The notes: generated by a model not told the origin, from the letters alone. Shown: positions 1-13,273, counted from the stretch's first letter. The stretch: DNA of 64,000 bases from Archilochus colubris (GCA_023079485.1 CM041083.1:170544451-170608450), one strand, 5' to 3'. Made by a program: numbers and translations.

Positions 1-53
1 AAACTATTAAAACCATCTGCCACTTAGTAAACACTTACATATTTTCTTTTCTA

Positions 54-136
54 GATCAAAGTGTCTCCTGTCTGTGTTGTAATGGGAGTTTGACTTTTTT
101 TTTTTTTTTTTAAGACAAGCAGGAGACACTTTGATC
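54..136. repeat. 17-bp perfect inverted repeat (foldback)
   Basis: GATCAAAGTGTCTCCTG at 54-70 is the exact reverse complement of 120-136. The 49-nt loop contains a run of T. The arms are far longer than chance predicts at this spacing. It could be a hairpin RNA, a small inverted-repeat element or a mutational foldback. Confidence 0.8.
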
Positions 137-1146
137 AGGTGCCAAACTGTTTCACTACAACAAACAGGCAACACTCTGAGCTAGAAATGATAAGAGCTTA
201 TTATGAGCCATGACAATTTCACGACATGTCAGATGTGATGTTAAAGAAACCACCCCTACATAACGTAGAACACTCAAAACATCAGCATGACATTCCAGAT
301 TTTCTTTTTTTTAAGTGAACAATTTAGGAATCCAAAGCACTCCTTTTATATTTGCTCTGCAAAACTGCAACCTTTTTGTTGCAGTTTGAGTATTTTTTTT
401 TTTTTTTGGTAATCCTTTTGATTTCAGCAAATCAATATCTTATGTCAAAAACACTCCACTGAAAAAATTCCAACGGAGTCGACTTGAAAAGCTTTTCTTG
501 AAAGCATTTTTTTTTATACACAAAAGATTATTGTCCCTGTCAGAGAACAAAAGAATCACCTGCTGGCTTTTTTGTCATTCCCAAATAAATTAATTGCTCA
601 AGGACTATTTTATCCATGTTTATCAAACACGCTGCTCCCTCCAGCCCCCTGTACACATGTTTGTCTTTTATCCCGGGATGCAGGATGCCTCCATGGAGAG
701 AGCTCTTGACTTTCCAATAACACAAATATTGCAGCTACAGACTTTGGGGAGGAAAAAGAAAAGCCAAAAAACCCATGCACATTGTAATTTCTGTCTTAAT
801 TTGCGTGCTGAAGAGGAGAAGACCTCTTCCATAAACATATACACCAAGCATCCAGGGACTGAAAGGGGCTGGGTGTGAGTGTGGCCCTCTGGTTACCGAA
901 CACAGGTGGAGTAGGTGAAGGCAACCAGCCCTGCCTCCTCCCCTTAAAAGCAAGTCTGCTCCTGTTTTGTCAAGAAAAGCTATTCTATCTTTCAGGTGGA
1001 CAACCCCAGCTGAGAAAGGGGCAGTTATCTCCAATGGGCATGGCAGCTGGAGCCCTGAATACTAGCAGAAGGGAGCAGCATGGAAGAGGGGAGCCTATCT
1101 CAGCAGCAGCAGGGAAAGATGGGCACTCCTCATATGAAACTTGCAA

Positions 1147-1183
1147 TTTATCTCACCCTAAAGAGGTGAGATAAACTTTAGGG
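1147..1183. repeat. Overlapping alternative hairpins
   Basis: TTTATCTCACC (1,147-1,157) pairs with GGTGAGATAAA (1,165-1,175). The overlapping CCCTAAAG (1,156-1,163) pairs with CTTTAGGG (1,176-1,183). The two stems share bases and so exclude each other. Confidence 0.75.
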
Positions 1184-1309
1184 ACCCAAAATTTGGTTCT
1201 CTACAGTGATTATAAGGGAACCAAGGATGACTCTTGTATAAACCCAGAAAAAGTTTCATCAAAGAAAATACTGATTTTTAGGGTATTAGGGTAAAAAATG
1301 TTGCAAAAC

Positions 1310-1480
1310 CTGGAAGAGGTTGCCTAGAGGGATGGTGGGATTTTCATCCTTGGAGGTTCCCAAAACTCAGCTGGATACAGCCCTGTCTGACCTACTCTCG
1401 TGCTTTGGCTGGCCAGCTGGATCAGATGATATCCACAGCTCCCTTTAAAGGCTCAGCCATTCTACCATCCATGTTACAAC
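1310..1480 (+). mobile_element. CR1 LINE tail fragment, old
   Basis: Contains the decayed CR1 3' coding/UTR pattern: GAGGTTGCCTAGAGGGATGGTGG, then CATCCTTGGAGGTTCCCAAAACTC and a distal CAGCCATTCTACCATCC, which corresponds to the CR1 end. 5' truncated and diverged. CR1 sense is on the plus strand. Confidence 0.65.
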
Positions 1481-1842
1481 AAGCCTATAAATCTGTGGGA
1501 TTAATCCCAGCTCAGAGATAACAAGTCCCAGGTTTGCCCAAACATCATCTGATGTCCTTACCTACAGCCTGATGCACCAGTGATGTGTGCTGCATCAGCA
1601 GTGGTGCACATCACTTCCAGCCCTGGGATGTGCCATTTCAGGCACTCAATCCTTCCAAAAGAAAGTCCTTGGCTTCCCAGATAAGATCATTTCAAAACAC
1701 ACATTCAAACCAGCCTGGGGCAGAAGGATTTGTATCACACAGCCTGAGGTCAGGAGGCAGCCCCAGTCTGGGGGGTTTTCAGCAGGGGGTGGGGGATGTT
1801 TTAGCAACAGAGCCACATGGTGGTGAAGCATCAACACCTGAG

Positions 1843-2318
1843 CATAGAATCATAGAATTGGATGGGTTGGAAGGGACCTCAGAGATCATCAAGCCCAACC
1901 CTTGAACCACCGCTGCGGTTGCTAGACTATGGCACTGAGTGCCACATCCAGTCTCTTTTTAAGGAGAATGGGCTGGGCAGCCCATTCCAATGTCTGATCA
2001 CCCTCTCCATAAAGAAATTCTTTCTAATATCCAACCTAAACCTTCCCTGGCACAACTTAAGGCCGTGCCCTCTTGTTTTGTTGAAAGTCGTCTGGGAAAA
2101 GAGACCAACCCCCCCCGGCTACCCCCTCCTTTCAGGGAGTTGTAGAGAGTGATGAGGTCTCCCCTGAGCATCCTCTTCTCCAGGCTGAACACCCCCAGCT
2201 CCCTCAGCCTCTCCTCATAGGGTCTGTGCTCAAGTCCCTTCACCAGCCTGGTTGCCCTCCTTTGAACCTGCTCCAGGACCTCAATCTCCTTCCTAAACTG
2301 AGGGGCCCAGAACCCGCA
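1843..2318 (-). mobile_element. CR1 LINE, 5'-truncated 3' end
   Basis: Begins with the reverse complement of the CR1 terminus (CATAGAATCATAGAATTG) followed by GGTTGGAAGGGACCTCAGAG. The minus strand still encodes the C-terminal end of the CR1 ORF2 reverse transcriptase, including [20 protein letters not shown] and [10 protein letters not shown], in a frame of about 120 codons that is broken at both ends. It cannot be autonomous. Confidence 0.9.
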
Positions 2319-3367
2319 CAGCCCAGGCTGGGGTTTTGTGTCAGTGTACCCAGCACAAACAGATGACAAGAGTGGACCACTTCACTTTTACATCTATTTT
2401 CCTCCACTGATGCTTCACGCTGTCACTGAGAAGGTCCTGAGAGTGACTCTCCAGCATCACTGGAGTAAAAGCTGCTCAAGAAATGATAGAAGCTTAGCTC
2501 ACCTTCTCCCCTTTTACAGTCAGGGAGTTTTTTACTGCTCAGTTTTTTACTGAGCAGTTTTACTGCTCAGAAACAAAAGCTGTAGGATTGTGTACAGCTG
2601 TCATTTCAACCCAGCAGTCTGTATTTAACATGCAAGAAATCATTCTTGAGGTAAAAGGACAGAGGTTAGAGGGGTGGATTGGGGAGGTTGCAAACTGACT
2701 GGCAGGAATACAAGTTTCATTCCCCAGGGCTCCCCCAAAATCCACAGCTTTCATGCTTTTCTTCCTCAAAAGCCCATGCAGAGTGTGTCAGCACAAGGCA
2801 AACTTTCTCTTGGAAAGTTGAGAATTCACCGTTTTCTGTCCAATTAGAAGATGGTCTGCTTTCCACAGGTTGTTTATTGCTTATTATCACTGTTACTGCT
2901 TATTATTATTGTCTCTTAGCATTGCTTCCCCTTTCTCATCTCTCAAAGCCTTTCCTACCACCTGCAACACTTTAGTACCCCACAGGGTTAGTAATGAGCT
3001 CGTGCCATTCCTCTACACCCCAAGTTGTGGACAAACCAGCCTAACCTAGGTCCCAGCATGCCCGAGGGCTTCCCTCCTCATCAGGACAGGGAAACCAATA
3101 GGAAGCAACAACTGGAGCTCCCAAAGAGCCCATCTCTTTCCAAATGAAAGTATTCTGGGGCTAAACACAGTTTGCCAACAAATCAGACACATACACAAAA
3201 AAACCTCCTCTCTGGCCCAGCGTGACGAGCAGCTGATGCTCAGGAGCAGACAAACACCACATGGCACCATGAGCCTGTCCTGCTGCAGGAGGCTACAGCA
3301 GCCATGCCTGGGCATCTCAGGGAAGGACTTTGATTTGGGCTGGTGAAGGGGATGGGGTGATGCACAA
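2319..3367. other. Non-coding between CR1 copies
   Basis: Holds the three-armed repeat at 2,534-2,570. Otherwise no gene or RNA is recognised. Confidence 0.7.
2534..2570. repeat. Three-armed short repeat
   Basis: ACTGCTCAGT (2,534-2,543), then ACTGAGCAGT (2,549-2,558), a perfect inverted copy with a 5-T loop, then ACTGCTCAG again (2,562-2,570). Consistent with template switching or slippage. Confidence 0.75.
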
Positions 3368-3818
3368 CAGGATGTTGGAACAAGTCCAGAGGAAAGCCAT
3401 GAAGAAGATCAGAGGACTGGAGCACTTGATCCTATGAAGACAGGCTGAGAGAGTTGGGGTTGTTCAGCCTGGAGAAGAGAAGGCACTGGGGAGACCTTGT
3501 AGTGGCCTTCCAGTACCTGAAGGACGACAGGAAAGCTGGGGAGGGATTTTTTTACAAGGGCATGTAGTGATAGAACAAGGGACAATGGCTTTAAACTAGA
3601 AGAGGGGAGATTTAGGTTGGACATTAGGAAGAAATTCTTTAGTATGAAGGTGGTGAGACACTGACATGGGTTGCTCAGAGAAGTGCTCAAGGCCAGGTTG
3701 GATGGGGCACTGATCAACCTGGTCTAGTGGAAGATTTCCAGGCTCATGCAGGGGGGTTGGAACTAGATGATGTTTAGGGTCCTTTCCACCTCAAACCATT
3801 CTATGCTTCTGTGAAAGA
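3368..3818 (+). mobile_element. CR1 LINE 3' fragment
   Basis: Plus-strand CR1 with GAGAGAGTTGGGGTTGTTCAG, CCTGGAGAAGAGAAGG, GGCTTTAAACTAGAAGAGGG and GGTTGGACATTAGGAAGAAA, ending AACCATTCTATGCTTCTGTG. An internal deletion joins TTGCTCAGAGAAG directly to TGCTCAAGGCCAGG. Belongs to a different CR1 subfamily from the copies at 1.8, 37.2 and 54.5 kb. Confidence 0.9.
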
Positions 3819-5749
3819 GTTCACAGGACACAGCAAAGCCCCTTGGAGAAGGGCAGCATAGCTTTCAAGTGCAGCATTTTGACAGCTCACTTGGCTGTGC
3901 TTGGCAGCCCCTGCCATGCTGGCACTGCCTGTACAGCAGGCAGCAAACAGCCCACCTTTTGCCAGCAAGAAAAATTTGAAGCTTACCAGGTTACTGCACT
4001 GAGATGCACAACACACTAGTACCCCAGGTCTCAAAATGTGCCATTTAAACACTTTTTCATAAGATACTCATGCCTCTCACAGCACCAAAGTCACCTCCAG
4101 GAGAAGTCATCTATCAGCCTGCTGCCCTCCTGTGAAGTGTCTTGCCTCCCATTAAGCACACAGAGCAGGAAACCCTTCCTATCTACCCGCTTCAGCAAAG
4201 CCCTTTGGTTTAACCTTGTCAGGATGCATCTGCTGGAGAGGCAAAGAACTGCTGTGTTCTGTCTCTCTGTTTGCATTGGGCTGAGGGAGCAGATTCCCCA
4301 CACAGCCATCTCCTAGATGGAGCAGTCCCACCCAGACCTTTGTCAGCAGCTGCCAGACGTAGGCAGTCACCTGAGGAACCCCGTTTGTGTCATTACAGGG
4401 CTGGGGTTATTTGCTGAATTGTTTGGTCTGTGGTAGAATACAGCTGCCCAAGGGATTTCCCCCTTGGAAACCTCCCTGCACACACACTTTAGGATACTCA
4501 AGACAAGCATAATCTTCTAGCAGGCTCGGGATAGAGGGGTGTAGCTTCATGAGGGTCAAACTTCTAATTTTTCAAAGAACAGCCCCCTTCTCCTTTGCTA
4601 CAACGTAGTTCTGCAAAAATGGCACCACACCTCAGGGACTGGAAATAGGATGCTTATTGCAACTGCTTATTTTTGTTGGAAGTGACCCTTGCTATTTTTC
4701 AGGCTGGTTGATTTAGCCAGCAGTTTCTGGAGAAAAAAAAACAAAACAAAACAAAAAAAACCCAACCCAAAACCAAACTGGACTTTCTCTTGACCCTTCA
4801 TTGCAAAACGCAAGCAGAGCTTTAGAAAACTTGTTGGCAGAAAGTTCCCATTCCTCAGACCTGCCCTCACTGTTGGGACACCTGGAGAAAACCCCAAAAG
4901 GAGCCATCCCACCAGGAGCTGAGGGCACCATCCCTGGCTGGCTGAGCACAATCTCTGAGAGCCCCATCTCCAAGGAAAACCACTACAGAGCACTTGGTGC
5001 TGCACAGTGCCCAGGTTGTGAATGCTAGAATAAAAGCATTGCAGGGCATCTTCTGGGGCCAATGCACCAACACCATGGCTTCTAAAGCAAAAACAAAGAC
5101 TAATTTTGAGAGTCCCAGCACAGCTGCAGCATTAGTGTGATCCCAATTTGAATGCAGCTTCTCCTCACCTGTTTGCACAGCTGAAAGTGAGCAGCTGTTT
5201 GCCTTCCCCATCTTTGTAAACAAGGTTGCAACCTTTATTCCTGCCTGAAGGGACAGCTTGAATTGCTTTTCATGTTCCAGAACAATATCAGCATTTATTC
5301 CCTCTCTAAAAGCAACTACTATTTCATCTTGATTATTTGCCTATAATACGAAGTATCATGGGTACAAAATACTGCCTAATGAAGAAAGCTGTAAAAGGCA
5401 TTTCAGATTAAAGATACAACATATGCTTGAATATGATGAAATTGTCACACATCAATAAAAAGCTTTCAGCCCCATTTTGTGAACTGGGAAGACCGACCTT
5501 TTATTTCTGTTTAATCCCAAACTCTTAATGTGTTGCAGGACCAGGGCACCATAACACCAAATGCAGCTTGTGCTGTTGTCAGAGGGAGGCAAACCAAGAA
5601 CAAGACACACCAAAACCCTCCTAAGTCAGGCCCAAAATTATCCTTTAATCTTAAGAAACAAATTCGGAATTCTTTCTCTCTCTTTTTTTTTCCCCCTGAT
5701 TCCTGGCTTGATGTATTGCAACTATTGATATTTTCAGCTCTTTTCCTCA
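3819..5749. other. Non-coding flank
   Basis: Moderate GC with an A/C-rich tract at 4,731-4,777. Frames up to 131 codons on the minus strand (4,667-5,062) lack any recognisable domain and overlap others, so I treat them as chance. Confidence 0.65.
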
Positions 5750-6105
5750 AAAAGGAGGCTGGGAGGAGACCTTATTGCTCTCTACAACTGTCTGAGAAGA
5801 TGTAGAGAGGTGGGGGTTGGTCTCTTCTCACAAGAAGTTACAGAACAAGAAGATATGGCCTCAAGTTGTACCAGGGGAGGTTTAGATTGGATATTAGGAA
5901 AAATGTCTTCACTGGAAGTGTTGTCAGCCACAGGAACAGGTTGCCCAGGAAAGTGATGGAATCATCAACCCTGGAGGTATTTAGCAGACCTGTAGATCTG
6001 GTGCTTAGGGACATGGTTTAGTGGTGGACTTGGCAGTGCTGGGTTAATGCTTGGACTTGATCTTAAATGTCTTTTCCAAGTAGAATAGTTCTGGAATTCT
6101 AGGAA
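5750..6105 (+). mobile_element. CR1 LINE 3' fragment
   Basis: Plus-strand CR1 tail with AGGCTGGGAGGAGACCTTAT, TTTAGATTGGATATTAGG, GGCAGTGCTGGGTTAATG and CTTGGACTTGATCTTAAATG, ending in a degraded AGTAGAATAGTTCTGGAATTC. Moderately diverged, with small indels. Confidence 0.85.
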
Positions 6106-9100
6106 AATCAGTATCACTGTACTTACACAGGACTGATTAGTAGGAACAGCCTAAAATACAAACACACTCACACTAAGAGGTCTCAGGCACTTCACTAAGT
6201 GCTGTATTTTCCACACATGCCCTGGGTGCTGCAGGAGGCATCTGGTGAGGCAGGACCTGGAGCAGCAATGAATCACCAGGCTGTGCTGGAAGGACTCTTT
6301 CTTCCCCCTGGGACAGACTAGAGTAAGGTTTTGGTGCCCAAAACCACCAAAAAACCCACAATGTGCAGAATTGCCATCACCTTCTGCAGGGTGTTTTTTG
6401 ATTAACTCATTTAGGTTGAGGTTTTGGGGTTTTTTTGCATTGCTCATTCTTCTTAATTCAAATTTCCACCTTAAATTTCTCTTGAGAAAAGGCAAAGGAT
6501 CTAACTCTCCTGTAAACAACAGGCTGTAGATATGAGACTTTCTTTCCTCGCTAAAAGAACTAACAACATACTTGTAGTTTCACATCCTCAAAAAGAAACT
6601 TTTAGAGAAAGGGGCGTTTGCCATGGAAGCAGCATTGGTGAAATGCAAACAGAGCTGTGGTCTGGATTGATTTTACCTCCAGGCTGATTCTGAGCAGCTA
6701 AAATGAGCTGAAACAGGAGTGCCACTGGAAACCAGAAGGTTTTCCCCTGAGCTACAAGGTGCAGAGGTGCAGCCCTCTCCTTGCCCTGGGGCATTGACCC
6801 TCACCAGGGTGGGTGGGCAGTGGCCACCTGAAAGCCTCCATCCAACATCCTCTGGTCCAACAGGTTCAGCATGGATGTCCTGGGGGCTCCAGGTACATAC
6901 ACCTGCCCTGCCAAAACTCAAGCTTAAGCACTGCAGGCTTTGAGGTTGCTTCAGTAGAAAAACAGCCCCAAACCTCCTCCACTGGCAGCCCTTTAAAATA
7001 GATAGAGACCCATGTTAGACTTCACTTCCACTGTAAGGTTTCACTTAATTAATTAAAAATATATTAAGAATACATCAGTATTGTGAGAGAGGGGGAAAAA
7101 TCTCTTTTCAGATTTCCTCTGCTCTGTGTGAGGGTCATCAGGGCAGCTTGGCCTTGGGGTTTGCTCTCACACCTTGCTGGCTACCAGGGCCACCAAATCA
7201 GCCCAGGACTGGAGTAAAATCCCTGCCCACCTCTAACATTTTCAGTACTGATACTGGCACCCAACAAGTCACACAAAAATACAGCCTCTCCAATTATCTC
7301 CCTCTATCTTAGATCTACCTGAGCAAACCCAGCCTTAATTTATTTGTATCCTATTGTTGGCTGGAGCTGCTTCAGTTTTCCCTGCATGCCCTGGCAATAC
7401 AGCTGCAGCCATTCCTTAGAAAGTTCAAGTGCATTTATGGCACTTCAGTAGTAAATAGGAGTAATTGCCTCCTGCACAAACAGGCTGTCCTGGCACAGAT
7501 CCTCTACATGAACCCATTAAATGGGAAGCTGCTCTTCACTGAGGGCATGATTGAACTTGATCTGCCACCACTGCTCATTGGATTTAAAGTTAAAGCCAGT
7601 GGAGGTGGGGAGAAGAGATAAGGGACTTCTTCCAGCACTGTCCGTGAGTATTTACACTTCCATCCTCTTCTCACCTCACCCTGACAGTCCTGAAGAGCTT
7701 TTATCACCACTGGTGGGATGGATCCCTTGTAAATGGCAGATGAAGAAAGCCCATGGCTGAAGGGCACTTCCTAAGGTTTTGCCAAATCCCACACTCTCAA
7801 GGTATAGACAGGTGCAGCATCCCAACCCATCAGGGTTATATTAAGCTGCATTACCCTAATCCCTGTTTGGGTTTCTCTCATTGCAGGTAAACATTAAATC
7901 TGCCTCTCTACCAACTGGGGCCACTGCTCCCTGAAGGCAGGAAAGCTGTCAGTGAGCTGCAAGCCACATCCACTCCCTGTGCTCACTTTTGCTTTTGCTT
8001 CTCTTCAGGTTTGGATTTTTTGTCAGCTGCATCTGTCCCACAAAGAAGCCCACACAAACCTCTCTTCTGACTGCTTTCACTTGGGATTTTCTGAGCATTT
8101 ATAATCACTTCTTAGAAGTCCTGTAAGCAAGACCACTAAAGCACTTTGTAACATCCTTTCTAGAGCATTTTAAACAAGGTTGTGGTAGATGTCAGGGACC
8201 AGCCTGACATCACTTGGAGGTCACCTTTACCTCTAGGGCCATGGAAATATTTCCAAAGAGCTGTTCCTTGCAGAGGCTCAGTAGTCTGGACTGCCCGGAA
8301 GGTGTTTGGACCTCACCTTGGTCATCTTGTAGGTCCCCTGCCAACCAAAGACGCTGGCCCAGCCACCAGAATCAGTGGATGTCCATCTACAGACCTGGAG
8401 ACTGAACTAAGTCTGTGAAAATAAAGAAGTCCAACTTATTTTGGTATGGACATTCCCATCAACCCATCATGCTTTCATACCCATTCAAAAGGTGCAATAA
8501 TTTCCACCTGAAGCACCTTTGGAGCTCCTTCAGCCTACCTTCCAATTCAGAAAGACCCTGTTCTGCAGCAAATGGGTTATAAAGCAGATTTTATGGCTCC
8601 TGAGTGGTGCCAAGTTTCTAGCTTCAATCCTCATTTGCAAAGAAGAAGAAAAACTTCTCCTGCCTGTCCCCTGTGCCATTTCAAGCATCTGTGAGCTGCT
8701 TCTGTGCCACCCCAGGGCCAGTGAAGCTGGAGCAGAGCCCTGCAGCCCCAGAGAGCTCACGCTGTGGAGGGCACTGTGTTCTGGCAATGACCAGCTTTAC
8801 AGAGATCAGGAGTTTAAGCACATATCTAATTGAATTGCAGATGTCTTTTCTGATGGCTATCTGGTAGCAAAGCTTTGATTAAGGCAACAGTGGAGAGGCA
8901 GAACAGGCTGGTTCTCTGTAATAAAACTAATGGAAGGAAGAATGACCATTTACTGCAGCCTCCATGGAGAACATAATGCAGGCAGATATTTTAGACAAGA
9001 TTTTGAGGGGAGGGGAGATGTGAGAGCTCAGCACAGATCCCCTGCTTCCAACTCCTAGAGATGCTGAACGCATGTTGGGCTGGAAAGCAGCTGAGAGTAA

Positions 9101-10746
9101 TTTAAATAATCCACAAACAAGCTCATCTCCCTCCCTTGCCATGCTCCCTGATGAGCAGCAGATCTGCTTTCCTTTCAGAAGGCCGTATAGGTTTGTTCTG
9201 CTTGACTTTTGTTTTTTAAAGGCTGACAAGTTCTACCCTTTTGGTAATTCCAAGATTCAGGTGGATTTGCCCTGAGCTTGCATTTGCCAGATCTCAACCT
9301 GCTGATGTTTCACTGGGCCTTAAAAGCTCCAAAGAGCAAGAACTAAGTTCTCAGTCCACCCATACTAGAAGAATGTAAATGGGAGTGCTACAACCTTTTC
9401 CTTTGCCTGTAGCCACTTTGTCCTGATGACTTGAACTGCATCCAAGATGTATTACCACATACACAGCACTAAAAAGCCACCCCCACCCAAAGAAGCTGAA
9501 GAAGCAAAGTTAAGATGACCTAACAAGCAGGATTAGCTCACAAACAAGCTTTTGGAGCACTGTTTTCCCTTTCCTCAGCTGGCCGGGGATGCTGTACCCA
9601 AATTCCCTTCATGCTACATTTTGGGGACCCTCCTGGCCATGTCCTACAGAAACTCTCTTGCCTCTTGGCCCAGCACAACTCTCCTGGGGGCAGCTCAAGG
9701 ACCAACCCCCCACCTGGGACTTAAGCTTCAAGGAAAGTCAACACAGTTTTGCTTGTTTTCCCTTTTGAACCTCTGCCCTTTTCCGATGTATTTACAATGT
9801 AAGGAAGTCAGTTTATTCATGGCTTGGCTTTTAACTTCATTTGTTGGGCTTGGCTTTGCTCCTGTTGGAAACCAGACCCCGATTCAGGTGGGCAGTTGCC
9901 AGTGTCTGCTGGAAACTCCTTGCCATGGGATTTGAAAACATGCTGGTTGCTGGCCTGGCTCAGCACATGCTAAAATGCTGTCGAGAAAGCCTGCTTACTC
10001 ATTGCAGGAAAAGGATCAGGCCAGCAGCAGGTGTTTTTTTCTGAGTATCCTCAAACAAGCATTTCAAACATCAAACTCATTCCAGACTACCCAGGAGCTC
10101 CCTCCAACAATCCCTTCTCCATTTAAAGTTTCGTCTCTAACTGACCAGAAGTGGCTGGAATTGGGCAAGACTCCAGCTCAGGAAAGCCTTGGATTTATAA
10201 CTTGTTTCAGGCTCACCCCAGCAGAAAACCTTCCAGAAAGTTAAAATGCATAAGCCCTAAGAGAGAGGAGAAAAGCAAGAAGTAACACAATGTCTGGAAG
10301 ATGTGAACTGTTAGTAAAGTACTCACTTCACCAGAGGCTTTGAGAATGGCATATATTAAGCTAAACAAGCATGCCTTCAGTCAGAGAGCTCAAGCACTGC
10401 TATTTCACCCTGCAAGGAATAAATAATAATTAAAATTCTTTGTATTGAGATTAATACATTCACTGTAGCCTCAGAAATCAAGGGTGGTAATTCCCAAGTA
10501 GCCTCGCTGGGTTCTTTCTCCAGTTGAAAGAGAGGAAGCTGCCTCCGAGGCATTGATTTATTCCCGAAGAATTAGGGAGAGGCATCTCTAAGGCACCACA
10601 TTTACTCCACTGCTGCTGGGAGGTTTTGTCTGGCTGCTCTCCTGATGGTTTTCAGGCATCTTATTGAAGCTTATTTCTCTTCCTCAAGTATTTTAAAGAG
10701 CCATCAGAATCTGGACAACCTGCTAAATTATTGCCAAAATTTGCTG

Positions 10747-10813
10747 GGTTTGGTTTTTTTGTTTTGGTGTTTGGTTGGTTAGGGGGTTTTTGTTGTTGTT
10801 GTTGTTGTTTGGA
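10747..10813. repeat. G/T-rich low-complexity tract with (TTG)n
   Basis: About 65 nt almost purely G and T on the plus strand, ending in six or more TTG units. Confidence 0.85.
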
Positions 10814-11865
10814 TTTTTTTTAGAAAAAAAAGGGGAAAAAAATTAAAATTTGGTCTCTGTGATAATTTGCTTAGATCAGTTTATCATATTGCTGTTAAAA
10901 ATAAAAATAAAGCAAGTGTGCAGCTAAACATTAACAAGAAGCAAAGTGACACACAACTTGAATAGAGCCTGAAGAATTACTGAATTGGAGATACGCAGAG
11001 AATAAAAAGCCTGACATATAAAAGACAAATTACATTAATTAGATTCTCACTGTGGATATAAACCTGAGCATTTCAGGGGTTGTACAAAGACAAATTCAGA
11101 TAGAGAAAGAAAATACTATTGACTATTGACAGCATTTGATTTATTGTGCTTTGAAAATTTTTTTGTTCTAGAACAAAAGCAAGAATCAAAACAATTCATT
11201 CCAGAAGTGTTACAACAGAACTGACTGAAATGTCTATTCTTTCTTTGGGTCTCAAGTGCAATTTTAGTCAATCTGAATCCAGAGAGAAGCTGCAGCTTTA
11301 ACAGAGCTATTGCTAAAAACATCTCAGCAGCAAAACACCACTCTGCCTGACTTGAGGAGTTAATGAACAGCTCCAGATACTGGCTCCATAATTTTAAAAC
11401 TATTTAGTACCCAATAAAGCATCAGATTTGCCAACATCGAAGTACAGTGTACTAAAATTATCAATGTATTACCTCACTGAAAGCCTTCATATGTAAAGAC
11501 CTTGTATTAAAGAACAGTTAGAAAACAAAATCTAGGGCTTAGAAAATGCTCAGGCTGTTCTTTAAACAAACTAAAAAAAAAACCATCTAGAGGTTAATTT
11601 CTGTTTTAAGCAAGAAAAATCCTTTGCAAATTTTGTTCAGTGAAGTGGGTGAAAAAGCTTATCTGCATGTTAAGATGGACTATTTTATATATTCAGTGTT
11701 ATGGCCTGGAAGTGCTGAAGAGACATTCAGAATATAAAGGCAACTGGAGACAATTAAGCCATTTAACAGCACCAAAATTAGCATTCCTTTTGTCAGATCC
11801 AGATAATTCAAGTGCTGTTCTGCCACAAAGGCTATCATCAATTTGTAATTTTAGCTTAATCCATC

Positions 11866-11886
11866 AAAAAAAAAAAAAAAAAAAAA
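11866..11886. repeat. A21 homopolymer
   Basis: Run of 21 A with no recognisable retroposon body upstream. Confidence 0.9.
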
Positions 11887-13273
11887 GCATCTATCTCACA
11901 TTTCTCTCTGGCATTTCCTCATTAAGCATCCTCTTTAAATTATATACTGAAGTCTCAAGAACATAAACTATGAATTAAAGTTCACACTCCCACAGAGGCT
12001 CACTCATGCATGCACCCTGAGACACTAATCCCAATAAAGGTAACAACACAACTGCTTGAGCCACGGGACAGCTGAGCAGTGCCTGAGCTACTGCACGATG
12101 AGTATCCAAAAGCAACTGTTATAAATCACAAAAAGAGGTGATCTGTCCTGCTACCAAACCCCTCAGGTCTTTCCTTCCCTCTGCCCACCTGATTGTTCCC
12201 AAAAAGATCCCCATGAAGAGGTTTTCATTATATGGAGTAGGCAGTCGTGTAAGATTATAAAACAAAAAAAAAATTACAAAGGTGTTTGGGTTTTTAACTC
12301 TTACATGTTAAGACATTAACTGCTTGTATTCAAATTTTAAAATACAGCTTTCACAGTCAAGATACTGTCCTACTGCTTCTCAAAATGAGTGGTCATTTTA
12401 TCCCATTAACTATGAATATTTAAGTATCCAAGATTCACATCCTCAGAACCAGTACACAGAATAAACTGCAAATTCCTTCCTTCCCCTACTGCAGACTGTC
12501 ACACTGTAACTACAGTCTTTCACCTAGAAGTCTGTAGGTTTAGACTGGGTTATGTTTTAAGTATCACGACTAAAAAGGAATAATTTTGTTTTAAACTGAA
12601 GGGAAACATTTTTTAATTTAAAAGTCCTCAACACTTCCATAAGGCAGAATTAATCAAAGTTCACACTGCGTCGACCCACGAAAGAAAAATGATGAAATAA
12701 TCAAGGTAAGAGCTGTGGAAATCAAGATGAGAAAACCTTGGACACTGAGATTTCATCCTGGTCTCGCAACTGGAAGTTTGAGAGAGAGCAGTGCAAGGGC
12801 TGCCCTGCTGGGAGAGCTGGAGTGCCCACTGCCTTTGCCACCCTGAATTCAGGGGGTCGGAGGTGCTGCCAGCAAAGAGTGACCCCTGTCCAGGTAGGGG
12901 CTCAGTTCCCTGCTGGGGAACAAGTGTTGCACAAGATTTACACACTCATGGCTGATCACACAGCAGATTCTGTGCTCCTGCTTATCTACTACTCAATGTA
13001 TAGAAAGGAGCCAACAGTCCTGACCATATAGGACCTAAAAAGCAGCTTTGCTCTTAAGTCAGCCTCTCTCTTCTCCCCTTCCTTCATTCGATTTCACATT
13101 CACTGCATTTTTTAAGGCAAAGCAGGAGCAGGATTTCAGCTGTAAATCTGAGGAAGCTCTGAAGCCGACGGGATCTCACACCCAGACCTCAGCTCACCGG
13201 GTTGCAACATGTTGGAAGTGATGCAGTTAACATCAGTACAATATACAAACAGTGATTTATCAACATTGTATGC

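Larger units (their letters stand above)
1..1309. other. Non-coding, downstream flank of TSC22D1
   Basis: AT-rich DNA with T-runs, the foldback at 54-136 and the hairpins at 1,147-1,183. Overlapping frames at 540-1,174 on both strands resemble no known protein. Confidence 0.7.
6106..13254. other. Non-coding flank between CR1 copies and the TSC22D1 3' end
   Basis: About 7 kb with homopolymer and G/T tracts but no coding gene I recognise. The neighbouring mammalian gene SERP2 was looked for by its protein and not seen. 10.4-12.6 kb is repeat-poor AT-rich sequence that could include conserved non-coding elements; I cannot test that without an alignment. Confidence 0.6.

Noticed and set aside
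1779..1799. Third CTCF-like site (CAGCAGGGGGTGGGG)
   Set aside because: Lacks the GGCGC 3' half and the CC start; much weaker than the pair at 43.4-43.7 kb. A similar partial match at 31,327 was also dropped.
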